The notes below the pieces were generated by a model, which was given only the letters and a program-made list of their open reading frames with translations, ran no database searches and was not told the DNA's origin. Shown here piece by piece: positions 28,164-35,769 of a stretch of DNA of 64,000 nucleotides (within the stretch, counting starts at the first letter, position 1; each line of letters opens with the position of its first letter). The translations under genes were made by a program, and so were the position numbers. Origin of the DNA: Tenacibaculum holothuriorum (GTDB lineage Bacteria; Bacteroidota; Bacteroidia; Flavobacteriales; Flavobacteriaceae); assembly GCF_002120225.1 (NCBI RefSeq), contig NZ_LAPZ01000002.1, positions 1 through 64,000 on the forward strand, given 5' to 3'.

Positions 28164-29579
28164 TTATTTAACTGGAATATTTAATGCGTTTTCTAATGTT
28201 GCTTTTTTAGCAATTACATTAAGCATTGATTGAACATAATTGTTTTGTTGCGTGTATAATTGGTTTTGAGCCTGTAACAAATCAAAGCTTGAAGAAATAC
28301 CTTCAAAAAACTTTACTTGTTGCTTTTTTTCTATTCTTTCAGATAAAGCTAGGTTCTTTTTAGCTGTTTCGTAATTTTCAATACTTAATTGATAATCGCT
28401 CTTAGCTCTTTCTGCTTGAAGATTTAGTTTTTGTGTTATTTCTTGTAGTTTAATATCAGCATTCTCTAATTCTATTCTTGCTCTTGCTGTCTTTGCACTT
28501 CTTCCTAAACTACTAAAAATAGGAACGTTTAAACTAACACCAAATAATGAATAGTCGAACCATTTTTGATCACCATTAAAAAATGTAAAACTATCGGAGT
28601 TTGCATTTGCTCCGTAGTTAATAAAAGCTGACAGTGTTGGCAATGCTTTACTTTGCTCTAAACGCATCAATAAACGTTTACTTTCTCTATCGTTTTGTGC
28701 GATTCTAAAATCTATATGATTATCAATATCAAAAGCTTCTGTTAGTAAACTTAAATTAGTATTGCTTAATGTTAAACTTTCTAGGTTATCTGTTAATGTT
28801 ACTTTGGTGTTTAAATCGGTACCTAAAGCAATATTTAACATTTGTAACCCAATTATTTTTAACCTCTGAGCATTGTTTAAATTATTCTCAATATTACCTA
28901 GGGTAATTTGTAATTGTTCTACGTTTTCTAATTCTGTTAAACCATTATCATATATCTTTTGAGTTTCATTAACATTCTTTTGTAAAACATTTTTGTTTTT
29001 CTCCAAAATGTCAATGGTTTTTTGAGCCACTAAAACATTACCATAAGCATTAATTACTGCTTCTCTAGTAGCTAATTCAGTCTTTTCTTTTGCTTGTTCA
29101 GAAATTTTCAAATAGGTTTTTGCTGATTGTAACCCTACTAAATAAGAACCATCAAATATTAATTGTGACAATGTTACAGATGCATTTACGCTTTGCTTTG
29201 TTCCAAACGGAACTGCCAATCCTTCTGTTGGAGCATCAGGAATTTCTTTTATTATTCCTAAAGATGATAAATCGTAAAATTCACTTAATTGTCTTATTTG
29301 ACTATAACTATCTGCAAACCCTGCTGGAAAAACTGACACTTGTTGCTTTAGCCAATTTTGATAGTCTACTTTTCCATTAATTTGCGGAAGCCCCATCGTA
29401 GTAGTTTCCCACTTTCTCTTTTTAGCAGCTTCAATATTATTTACAGCTGTTTTATTATCGTAGTTGTTTTTAATAGCATAATTAACTGCTTCTTGCATTG
29501 ATAAGCTAAGTTCTTTTTCTTGAGCCTGAATAGCACCCATAAAAAAGATGACAAATACACTATAGATGTATTTCCTCAT
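28164..29579 (-). CDS. TolC-family outer-membrane efflux channel
   Basis: A 471-residue outer-membrane factor with signal peptide MRKYIYSVFVIFFMGAIQAQ. Two OEP repeats are recognisable from the paired long amphipathic helices (NNYDNKTAVNNIEAAKKRKWETT and the matching C-terminal AKKATLENALNIPVK). It works with the adaptor and pump encoded downstream. Only 2 bp separate it from the upstream tetR gene, so regulator and pump parts share one transcript. Confidence 0.93.
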   Translation of the reverse strand: MRKYIYSVFVIFFMGAIQAQEKELSLSMQEAVNYAIKNNYDNKTAVNNIEAAKKRKWETTTMGLPQINGKVDYQNWLKQQVSVFPAGFADSYSQIRQLSEFYDLSSLGIIKEIPDAPTEGLAVPFGTKQSVNASVTLSQLIFDGSYLVGLQSAKTYLKISEQAKEKTELATREAVINAYGNVLVAQKTIDILEKNKNVLQKNVNETQKIYDNGLTELENVEQLQITLGNIENNLNNAQRLKIIGLQMLNIALGTDLNTKVTLTDNLESLTLSNTNLSLLTEAFDIDNHIDFRIAQNDRESKRLLMRLEQSKALPTLSAFINYGANANSDSFTFFNGDQKWFDYSLFGVSLNVPIFSSLGRSAKTARARIELENADIKLQEITQKLNLQAERAKSDYQLSIENYETAKKNLALSERIEKKQQVKFFEGISSSFDLLQAQNQLYTQQNNYVQSMLNVIAKKATLENALNIPVK

Positions 29580-29581
29580 TA

Positions 29582-30193
29582 TTATTGATTTTTATGTATT
29601 ATAGTTAAGTGTTTCTCTAATTCTTCTAATCCTTTTTCGGTAGCAATAGCCCTGATATGATATTCTAAAACTTCATATTCTACTTTCATTAACTCACTCA
29701 TTTCATGGCTATACATATCGCTGTCGAAAACTCCAAAAATCAAGGTGAAATAAAAGTTTACTATTAAGTCTATTTTAATATCACTTCTATATAATCCTTG
29801 TTCAACACCTTTTTGTAAATTATCGGTATTGCAATCTCTAAACATACAAACCTCACGTTCTATAAGTTCGTTATAGGTCTCTGGATAGTATTTTTTCAAC
29901 TGATACATTGGTGAAGTTTTCGCATTCTTAAACATTTCTTTAAAAATCGATTTAATTGCAAACTCTTCTTCAATAGCATTATACTTCTTTTCTTTAATAG
30001 ATAAAATTGCATTATCTATTGCTTGTTGAACACTGTCAGTTGCTTCACTTACCAAATCAGCTTTATTCGAAAAGTACTTGTATAAAGTTTTTTTAGATAC
30101 TCCTAATTCGCTAGAAATATCATCCATAGTAACACTCTTAAAACCATAGTTTAAGAACATTTTTGCTGCTTTATTTAATATCTTATCTTTCAT
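29582..30193 (-). CDS. TetR/AcrR-family repressor of the efflux operon
   Basis: A 203-residue repressor starting at the ATG at 30193 (MKDKILNKAAKMFLNYG). An upstream in-frame TTG would overlap the promoter and is not preferred. The N-terminal TetR helix-turn-helix is FKSVTMDDISSELGVSKKTLYKYFSNKADLV. The remaining ~150 residues form the helical ligand and dimer domain. As first gene of the efflux operon it probably represses its own transcription. A 28-bp palindrome directly upstream of the -7 element is the likely operator. The inducing ligand is not known. Confidence 0.92.
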   Translation of the reverse strand: MKDKILNKAAKMFLNYGFKSVTMDDISSELGVSKKTLYKYFSNKADLVSEATDSVQQAIDNAILSIKEKKYNAIEEEFAIKSIFKEMFKNAKTSPMYQLKKYYPETYNELIEREVCMFRDCNTDNLQKGVEQGLYRSDIKIDLIVNFYFTLIFGVFDSDMYSHEMSELMKVEYEVLEYHIRAIATEKGLEELEKHLTIIHKNQ

Positions 30194-30203
30194 AAATCGT
30201 TGG

Positions 30204-30211
30204 CAAAAATA
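30204..30211 (-). promoter_or_regulatory. -7 element of the tetR-efflux operon
   Basis: On the minus strand TATTTTTG matches TAnnTTTG exactly, 10 nt before the ATG at 30193. The adjacent palindrome lies where the -33 region should be. Confidence 0.65.
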
Positions 30212-30216
30212 CAACA

Positions 30217-30244
30217 GGAAACTTTAGAAACAAAAAAAGTTTCC
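30217..30244. promoter_or_regulatory. Probable TetR operator palindrome
   Basis: GGAAACTTT (30217-30225) and AAAGTTTCC (30236-30244) form a perfect 9-bp inverted repeat with a 10-bp spacer. It begins 5 bp upstream of the -7 element, covering the -33 region, so a bound repressor would block polymerase. Placement and symmetry fit autorepression by the TetR protein; binding has not been shown. Confidence 0.7.
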
Positions 30245-30320
30245 ATAGTTTTAATGTTTTTTTAACATTTCATTTATTTTAGCATTTAACTTTACCTTAT
30301 TTTTACCAAAATTTTTTGAT

Positions 30321-31292
30321 TTGAACATATTACAATATCAATCGGACTTTTTATCGTACTTAGAATCTCAGAAAATGGTACGTGAGCCAAAGAATTTATA
30401 CCTACCTATAGAATATATACTACAATTAGGTGGAAAAAGAATAAGACCAATTTTAACTTTAATTGCTGCTGATGTTTTTTCTGGAGATTATAAAAAAGCG
30501 CTTCCAACTGCTCTTGCTGTTGAAGTTTTTCACAACTTTACTTTAGTACATGATGACATTATGGATGATGCTCCTTTACGAAGAGGAAAGGAAACTGTTC
30601 ATGAAAAATGGGATTTAAATACAGGAATTCTTTCTGGTGATGCAATGTTGATTTTAGCCTATCAATATTTTGAAAACTATCCACCACATATTTTTCAAAA
30701 GCTTGCTAAACTTTTTAGTAAAACTGCCTTAGAAGTTTGTGATGGACAACAATTAGATATTGATTTTGAAACTAGAAACGATGTTACTATTGAAGAGTAC
30801 ATTAAAATGATTACTTTAAAAACATCTGTTTTAGTAGCAGCTGCCTTAAAAATGGGAGCTATCATATCTGAAGCTGATGAGGAACAAGCCCAACATCTTT
30901 ACAACTATGGTTTAAATTTAGGTATCGCATTTCAGTTACAAGATGATTATTTAGACACTTTTGGTGATCCAGAAACTTTTGGAAAACAAGTTGGTGGAGA
31001 CATTATTGAAAATAAAAAAACATACCTATACCTAAAAACTTTAGAAGTAGCAAACGAAGAAGATCGTAATCTTCTTGTAAAATTATACAACGAAGAACCA
31101 AAAAATATTAATAAAAAAATCAGTGAAGTTTCTTCAATTTTTAAGAGAAACAATATCACTCAACACACAAAACAACTTATTGAGTATTACACAAATAAGT
31201 CTTTTGAAAGCTTAGATTACCTTACTATACCTAAAGAAGCCAAAGAAGGACTAAGAGCTTTTGGAGAAAATTTAATGAGTAGAAAAGTGTAA
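30321..31292 (+). CDS. Polyprenyl (trans-isoprenyl) diphosphate synthase
   Basis: A 323-residue enzyme that condenses isopentenyl diphosphate with allylic diphosphates to make a polyprenyl chain, probably for menaquinone. The first Asp-rich motif is LVHDDIMDDAPLRRG (residues ~75-89) and the second is QDDYLDTFGDP. The GGKRIRP motif binds diphosphate. I accept the TTG at 30321 because the following residues (MNILQYQSDFLSYLESQKM, EPKNLYLPIEYILQLGGKR) match the family N-terminus and no ATG precedes them. Chain length cannot be read with certainty. It is divergent from tetR. Confidence 0.92.
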   Translation: MNILQYQSDFLSYLESQKMVREPKNLYLPIEYILQLGGKRIRPILTLIAADVFSGDYKKALPTALAVEVFHNFTLVHDDIMDDAPLRRGKETVHEKWDLNTGILSGDAMLILAYQYFENYPPHIFQKLAKLFSKTALEVCDGQQLDIDFETRNDVTIEEYIKMITLKTSVLVAAALKMGAIISEADEEQAQHLYNYGLNLGIAFQLQDDYLDTFGDPETFGKQVGGDIIENKKTYLYLKTLEVANEEDRNLLVKLYNEEPKNINKKISEVSSIFKRNNITQHTKQLIEYYTNKSFESLDYLTIPKEAKEGLRAFGENLMSRKV

Positions 31293-31321
31293 AAATTAGT
31301 TTTTATTTTAAAAAAAGTTTT

Positions 31322-31329
31322 TATTTTTG
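31322..31329 (+). promoter_or_regulatory. tRNA promoter -7 element
   Basis: TATTTTTG matches TAnnTTTG exactly, 17 nt upstream of the mature tRNA 5' end. Confidence 0.6.
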
Positions 31330-31345
31330 CACACCCAAGAAAACG

Positions 31346-31419
31346 GGTCCTATAGCTCAGTTGGTTAGAGCACCTGACTCATAATCAGGGGGTCCATGGT
31401 TCGAGCCCATGTGGGACCA
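31346..31419 (+). tRNA. tRNA with CAU anticodon (tRNA-Met, or tRNA-Ile2 if lysidine-modified)
   Basis: A cloverleaf folds by eye. The acceptor stem is GGTCCTA with TGGGACC, including one G-U pair. The anticodon stem-loop is CTGA-CTCATAA-TCAG with CAU in the loop. The T arm is CATGG-TTCGAGC-CCATG. The discriminator base is A at 31419. The following bases are CCT, so the CCA tail is not fully encoded. The first acceptor pair is G-C, so it is not an initiator tRNA. CAU could be elongator Met or Ile2; identity elements need a model search. Confidence 0.9.
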
Positions 31420-31424
31420 CCTTT

Positions 31425-31453
31425 AAAGCTTCACTTTTTGTGAAGCTTTTTTG
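31425..31453 (+). terminator. Terminator after the tRNA gene
   Basis: AAAGCTTCAC (31425-31434) pairs with GTGAAGCTTT (31440-31449), followed by TTTGTTTT, a few bases after the tRNA end. Confidence 0.8.
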
Positions 31454-31473
31454 TTTTATACTAACAAACAACC

Positions 31474-31500
31474 ATAAAAAAACACGCTAAAAAGCGTGTT
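31474..31500 (-). terminator. Terminator of ribE
   Basis: AACACGCT (31481-31488) and AGCGTGTT (31493-31500) form an 8-bp stem; read on the minus strand it is followed by a run of T. It faces the tRNA terminator. Confidence 0.75.
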
Positions 31501-31525
31501 CATTATTTTCTCTAAAATAAAACCT

Positions 31526-32113
31526 CTATTTAAATTCAGTTAATCGAGCAACATATTTTCCGATAACATCAAACTCTAAGTTAACCTTTGTCCCTTTTTT
31601 AAAATATTTAAATGTAGTATGCTCGAATGTGTATGGAATTATCGCCACACTAAATTCATCCTTCTTAGAATTTACGACTGTTAAACTCACTCCGTTAATT
31701 GTTATCGACCCTTTTTCAATAGTAACATTATTTCCTTCAAAATCATATTTAAAAGTAAAAACCGTACTACCATTTTCACCTTTAATTCCAATACATTCCC
31801 CAGTCCTATCAACATGACCCTGCACAATATGTCCATCTAAACGAGCACCTAATTTCATTGCTCTTTCAAGATTCACTTCATCACCAACTTGTAAACTTCC
31901 AATATTAGTTTTATCAAGCGTTTCTTTAATTGCCGTTACAACATATCCATCGCCTTCAATTTCTACCACTGTTAAACAAACACCATTATGCGCTACGCTT
32001 TGATCTATTTTCAACTCATTGGTAATTGAGCTTTTTACTGTTAAATGTAAATTCTCTTTTTCTCTTTCAACCTTAGTTACTTCACCAAGAGTTTCTATAA
32101 TACCCGTAAACAT
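31526..32113 (-). CDS. ribE: Riboflavin synthase alpha chain
   Basis: Converts two 6,7-dimethyl-8-ribityllumazine molecules into riboflavin. The 195-residue protein shows the duplicated beta-barrel typical of the family: MFTGIIETLGEV with NGVCLTVVEIEGDGYVV in the first half, and RLDGHIVQGHVDRTG with NGVSLTVVNSKKDEF in the second. The catalytic N-terminal MFTGII is intact. It is a lone rib gene here with no FMN-riboswitch-like sequence upstream. It is divergent from pdxA, and the two promoters face each other. Confidence 0.95.
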   Translation of the reverse strand: MFTGIIETLGEVTKVEREKENLHLTVKSSITNELKIDQSVAHNGVCLTVVEIEGDGYVVTAIKETLDKTNIGSLQVGDEVNLERAMKLGARLDGHIVQGHVDRTGECIGIKGENGSTVFTFKYDFEGNNVTIEKGSITINGVSLTVVNSKKDEFSVAIIPYTFEHTTFKYFKKGTKVNLEFDVIGKYVARLTEFK

Positions 32114-32129
32114 TCTATAAAAATTTAAC

Positions 32130-32137
32130 TACTTTTG
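32130..32137 (+). promoter_or_regulatory. pdxA promoter -7 element
   Basis: TACTTTTG matches TAnnTTTG exactly, 33 nt before the pdxA ATG. Confidence 0.6.
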
Positions 32138-32144
32138 TTTGCAT

Positions 32145-32152
32145 CAAAAATA
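32145..32152 (-). promoter_or_regulatory. ribE promoter -7 element
   Basis: On the minus strand TATTTTTG matches the consensus exactly, 31 nt before the ribE ATG. It points toward and nearly abuts the pdxA -7 element. Confidence 0.55.
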
Positions 32153-32170
32153 CAACTTACGAAAGTAACT

Positions 32171-33205
32171 ATGGAGAAAACAGACAAAATTATTGTTGGA
32201 ATTTCGGTTGGAGACATTAACGGAATAGGAATAGAAATTATCTTAAAAACATTTGAAGACAAAAGAATGTTAGATTTCTGCACTCCAGTAATTTTTGCTT
32301 CTAACAGATTGATTTCTTTCCATAAAAAAAACCTAAAACTAAACAACAGTATCCATAGTATACATTCTACCGATAAAATTACACATGGTAAAATAAACCT
32401 TGTGAATATTTGGAAAGAAGAAGTTAAAATTGAAGTTGGAAAATCAACAGGAAATGGAGGTAAATACGCATTTAAATCTCTTGAAGCAGCAACAAAAGCT
32501 TTAAAAAACAACCATGTAGACATTTTACTTACCGCTCCTATAAACAAAGATACAATTCAATCAGAAGATTTTAAATTCCCTGGACACACAGAATATCTTC
32601 AAGACAATTTAGACGGTAAAAGTTTAATGATTTTAATGACTGATGAATTAAGAGTTGGTTTAATCACAGGACATATTCCTGTCTCAAAAGTGAGTGAAAC
32701 AATTACACCGGAATTAATCCAAGAAAAGGTTGAGATTATGCATAAATCTTTGGTAGAAGATTTTGCTATTAGTAAACCAAAAATTGCAATTTTAGGACTG
32801 AACCCTCATTGTGGAGACAACGGAATTATCGGTTCAGAAGATAATGAGATTGTTCGTCCAACAATTACTGAAATTAAAAAAACTGGCAAAATGGTTTTTG
32901 GACCTTATGCTGCTGATGGATTTTTCGGTTCTAAAACTTACAAACAATTCGATGGTGTTTTAGCGATGTATCACGATCAAGGGCTTGCTCCTTTTAAAGC
33001 ATTAAGTTTTGGCAATGGTGTAAATTACACGGCTGGTTTAAATAAAGTACGTACTTCTCCCGACCACGGAACAGGCTTCGATATCGCAGGAAAAAACAAA
33101 GCAAATCCCGATTCTTTTAAGGAAGCCTTATTCACTTCTTTGCACATTTACAAGAACAGAAATGAGTATCAAGAACTTACTAAAAATAAGCTCCCTGTAA
33201 AATAG
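32171..33205 (+). CDS. pdxA: 4-hydroxythreonine-4-phosphate dehydrogenase
   Basis: NAD-dependent enzyme of the DXP-dependent pyridoxal phosphate pathway. I start at the ATG at 32171 (MEKTDKIIVGISVGDINGIG), giving 344 residues. An in-frame TTG 36 bp upstream falls inside the -7 element and cannot be used. Metal-binding histidines lie in FPGHTEYLQ and in CHDQGLAPFK-like YHDQGLAPFKAL. The GxNPHCGD motif (LGLNPHCGDNG) and HGTGFDIAGKNKANP near the end are diagnostic. It is followed by a gap of ~70 bp and a new promoter. Confidence 0.95.
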   Translation: MEKTDKIIVGISVGDINGIGIEIILKTFEDKRMLDFCTPVIFASNRLISFHKKNLKLNNSIHSIHSTDKITHGKINLVNIWKEEVKIEVGKSTGNGGKYAFKSLEAATKALKNNHVDILLTAPINKDTIQSEDFKFPGHTEYLQDNLDGKSLMILMTDELRVGLITGHIPVSKVSETITPELIQEKVEIMHKSLVEDFAISKPKIAILGLNPHCGDNGIIGSEDNEIVRPTITEIKKTGKMVFGPYAADGFFGSKTYKQFDGVLAMYHDQGLAPFKALSFGNGVNYTAGLNKVRTSPDHGTGFDIAGKNKANPDSFKEALFTSLHIYKNRNEYQELTKNKLPVK

Positions 33206-33248
33206 TTTATTTTTTTACAACAAAACTTAAAAGTAAAAACTTTTTTTA

Positions 33249-33256
33249 TATCTTTG
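33249..33256 (+). promoter_or_regulatory. Promoter -7 element of the DUF177-rpmF unit
   Basis: TATCTTTG, an exact match to TAnnTTTG, 22 nt before the preferred ATG at 33279. Confidence 0.65.
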
Positions 33257-33278
33257 CACGCTCAATTTGATGTTAGAG

Positions 33279-33818
33279 ATGAAAGATTTAAAAGAATTCA
33301 ACATACCTTTTGTTGGTTTAAAAGAAGGAAGTCATTTATTTGAATATCATATTGATAAAAAGTTCTTTGAAGCATATCAGTTTGAAGACTTTAACGACGC
33401 TAACATAAACGTTAAAGTTAATTTTGTAAAGAAAAGCACTATTATGGAGCTTTCAATTACAGCAAGCGGAACTATTCATGTACCATGTGATATTACAAGC
33501 GAAATGTATAATCAAGAAATTGAAGGAACATTAGCTTTAGTAATAAAATTTGGCCTAGAATTTAACGATGATAATGAAGAGATATTAATTTTACCTCACG
33601 AAGCGTATCAAGTTAATATCGCACAATATATTTACGAATTAATTGTGTTATCAGTTCCTTCAAAAAGAATTCATCCAAAAGTTATTGATGGAACCATGAA
33701 TTCTGAAGCGCTCAAAAGACTAAAGGAATTAGAATTAAAAGAAGAAAAACCTGTTGAAAAAGAAAAATCAACAGACCCAAGATGGGATAAATTAAAGGAT
33801 TTACTAACAGATAAATAA
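33279..33818 (+). CDS. YceD/DUF177 family protein
   Basis: A 179-residue protein of the DUF177 (YceD) family, which in most bacteria precedes rpmF and in plants and some bacteria supports 23S rRNA accumulation. I choose the ATG at 33279 because MKDLKEFNIPFVGLKEGSHLFEY aligns with the family start; an ATG 9 bp upstream is possible. The core IHVPCDITSEMYNQEIEG carries one of the cysteine positions of the usual C-x2-C pair, but only one Cys is present. The C-terminus is charged (DPRWDKLKDLL). It is 9 bp upstream of rpmF, clearly co-transcribed. Confidence 0.88.
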   Translation: MKDLKEFNIPFVGLKEGSHLFEYHIDKKFFEAYQFEDFNDANINVKVNFVKKSTIMELSITASGTIHVPCDITSEMYNQEIEGTLALVIKFGLEFNDDNEEILILPHEAYQVNIAQYIYELIVLSVPSKRIHPKVIDGTMNSEALKRLKELELKEEKPVEKEKSTDPRWDKLKDLLTDK

Positions 33819-33827
33819 AGATATAAA

Positions 33828-34022
33828 ATGGCACATCCAAAGAGAAAAATATCTAAAACTAGAAGAGATAAGAGAAGAACTCACTATAAAGCTTCTGTAC
33901 CTCAAATAGCTGTAGACCCAACAACTGGAGAAGCTCACTTATACCACAGAGCTCACTGGCACGAAGGTAAATTATACTACAGAGGTCAAGTTGTTTTAGA
34001 AGCAGCTACTGCCGAGGCATAA
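33828..34022 (+). CDS. rpmF: 50S ribosomal protein L32
   Basis: A 64-residue basic ribosomal protein: [19 protein letters not shown] is the L32 signature. The zinc-binding cysteines of some L32 forms are absent, the zinc-independent type. It follows the DUF177 gene and precedes fabH, the classic yceD-rpmF-fab arrangement, though here a terminator and a new promoter separate it from fabH. Confidence 0.96.
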   Translation: MAHPKRKISKTRRDKRRTHYKASVPQIAVDPTTGEAHLYHRAHWHEGKLYYRGQVVLEAATAEA

Positions 34023-34041
34023 TTTATAGTCAAATAAAATT

Positions 34042-34068
34042 AAAAACCCTCTTTTTGAGGGTTTTTTT
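34042..34068 (+). terminator. Terminator after rpmF
   Basis: AAAAACCCTC (34042-34051) pairs with GAGGGTTTTT (34057-34066), followed by more T residues. Confidence 0.85.
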
Positions 34069-34133
34069 ATGTTTTTATGTTAAAAACCATCATTTTTTGA
34101 TTGTTTTTACTAAAAAAAGTGAAATAATTTTCA

Positions 34134-34141
34134 TTACTTTG
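34134..34141 (+). promoter_or_regulatory. Candidate fabH promoter -7 element
   Basis: TTACTTTG matches seven of eight positions of TAnnTTTG, 30 nt before the fabH ATG. Confidence 0.45.
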
Positions 34142-34171
34142 AAAACTCGTTTTACGACAAAACAAACAACT

Positions 34172-35167
34172 ATGACTAAAATAACTGCAGCAATTACAGC
34201 AGTAGGAAAATACTTACCTGACTATGCTCTTACAAATAAAGAGCTAGAGACTATGGTAGATACGAACGACGAGTGGATAACTACCAGAACAGGAATCAAA
34301 GAAAGAAGAATTTTAAAAGGTGAAGGTCTTGGAACTTCTTTTATGGCTATTAAAGCAGCCGAAGACTTACTTCAAAAGTCAAATACAAACCCAGAAGATA
34401 TCGACATGGTAATAGTAGCAACAGCTACTCCAGATATGCCAGTTGCATCTACAGCAGCATACACAGCTTCTAAAATCGGAGCTACCAATGCATTTTCATA
34501 CGATTTACAAGCAGCTTGTTCAAGCTTTCTATACGGGATGTCTACGGCATCTAGCTACATAGAAAGTGGACGTTATAAAAAAGTATTATTAATAGGAGCC
34601 GATAAAATGTCTTCTATTATAGATTATACAGACAGAGCTACTTGTATTATTTTTGGTGATGGTGCTGGTGCAGTTTTATTTGAACCAAATGAAGAAAATT
34701 TAGGACTTCAAGATGAATATTTAAGAAGCGACGGAATTGGTCGTGAATTTTTAAAAATTGATGCTGGAGGCTCTATTTTACCTGCAAACGAAGATACTGT
34801 AAAAAACAAAAGACATTTTGTTCATCAAGAAGGTCGTACAGTATTTAAATTCGCTGTTTCTAACATGGCAGATGTTGCCGAAAAAATGTTAACAAGAAAC
34901 AACTTAACAAAAGAAGAGATACAGTGGTTAGTACCACATCAAGCTAATAAAAGAATCATCGAAGCTACTGCTAATAGAGTGGGCTTAGAAGATGAAAAAG
35001 TAATGATGAATATTCATAAGTACGGAAATACCACTTCTGCTACCTTACCGTTATTACTTGCAGACTATGAAAAAGAATTAAATAAAGGAGATAATTTAAT
35101 TTTTGCCGCATTTGGTGGAGGCTTCACTTGGGGAGCTATTTACTTAAAATGGGCATATAACTCATAA
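34172..35167 (+). CDS. fabH: 3-oxoacyl-ACP synthase III
   Basis: Starts fatty-acid synthesis by condensing an acyl-CoA primer with malonyl-ACP. The ATG at 34172 gives 331 residues beginning MTKITAAITAVGKYLPDY; an upstream in-frame extension covers the terminator and promoter and is rejected. The catalytic triad is visible as Cys116 (LQAACSSFLYG), His in WLVPHQANKRI and Asn in KYGNTTSATLP. The substrate range, perhaps branched primers as usual in Flavobacteriaceae, cannot be read from the sequence. It is followed 25 bp later by accB. Confidence 0.95.
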   Translation: MTKITAAITAVGKYLPDYALTNKELETMVDTNDEWITTRTGIKERRILKGEGLGTSFMAIKAAEDLLQKSNTNPEDIDMVIVATATPDMPVASTAAYTASKIGATNAFSYDLQAACSSFLYGMSTASSYIESGRYKKVLLIGADKMSSIIDYTDRATCIIFGDGAGAVLFEPNEENLGLQDEYLRSDGIGREFLKIDAGGSILPANEDTVKNKRHFVHQEGRTVFKFAVSNMADVAEKMLTRNNLTKEEIQWLVPHQANKRIIEATANRVGLEDEKVMMNIHKYGNTTSATLPLLLADYEKELNKGDNLIFAAFGGGFTWGAIYLKWAYNS

Positions 35168-35192
35168 ACCAAACAACTAATAATTTAAGAAA

Positions 35193-35681
35193 ATGGATAT
35201 TAAAGAAATTCAAAGTCTTATAAAGTTTGTAGCAAAGTCTGGTGCAAGCGAAGTAAAGTTAGAAATGGAAGATATTAAAATCACCATTAAAACTGGAAGC
35301 GAAGCTCCTGAGACAACAATTATTCAAGCTGCTCCTGTAGCTGCTGCACCACAAATTGCAGCTGCTCCGGCACCAGTAGCTCAACCAGCTGCTCCGGCTG
35401 CTCCTGCAGCAGAAGCACCAGCTGCAGACGACGAGTCTAAATATGTTACAGTAAAGTCTCCAATTATTGGTACTTTCTACAGAAAGCCATCTCCAGACAA
35501 ACCAATGTTTGTAGAAGTTGGTAGTACAGTAAAAGCTGGTGATACAGTTTGTATCATTGAAGCAATGAAATTATTCAACGAAATCGAATCTGAAGTATCT
35601 GGAAAGATTGTAAAAGTCTTAGTAGATGACATGTCTCCAGTAGAATTCGATCAACCGTTATTCTTAGTAGATCCATCATAG
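35193..35681 (+). CDS. accB: Biotin carboxyl carrier protein of acetyl-CoA carboxylase
   Basis: A 162-residue carrier. The N-terminal region (IKEIQSLIKFVAKSGASEVKLE) is linked by an Ala/Pro-rich hinge (residues ~50-82) to the biotinyl domain. Biotin attaches to Lys126 in IIEAMKLFNEIESE. With the AccC product downstream it forms the biotin carboxylase part of acetyl-CoA carboxylase, the first step of fatty-acid synthesis. The accA/accD genes are not in the window. Confidence 0.95.
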   Translation: MDIKEIQSLIKFVAKSGASEVKLEMEDIKITIKTGSEAPETTIIQAAPVAAAPQIAAAPAPVAQPAAPAAPAAEAPAADDESKYVTVKSPIIGTFYRKPSPDKPMFVEVGSTVKAGDTVCIIEAMKLFNEIESEVSGKIVKVLVDDMSPVEFDQPLFLVDPS

Positions 35682-35702
35682 TTAAACATTATATTTTAGA
35701 GG

Positions 35703-35739
35703 TTAAAAGTTGAACATTTTTAGATGCTTCAACTTTTAA
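35703..35739 (+). other. Perfect hairpin in the accB-accC spacer
   Basis: TTAAAAGTTGAA (35703-35714) and TTCAACTTTTAA (35728-35739) form a 12-bp AT-rich stem with a 13-nt loop. There is no T-run after it, so it is not a standard terminator. It may set the accB/accC ratio by processing or partial attenuation; this is inference. Confidence 0.55.
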
Positions 35740-35769
35740 ACTTTAATCTGTAAACTAAACTCTAAAAGT

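Noticed and set aside
31500..32113. FMN riboswitch for ribE
   Set aside because: The ribE leader is about 25 nt and too short; no RFN-type conserved segments are visible.
34055..34171. Longer N-terminus for fabH
   Set aside because: The extension would cover the rpmF terminator and the promoter-like sequence and has no homology to FabH.
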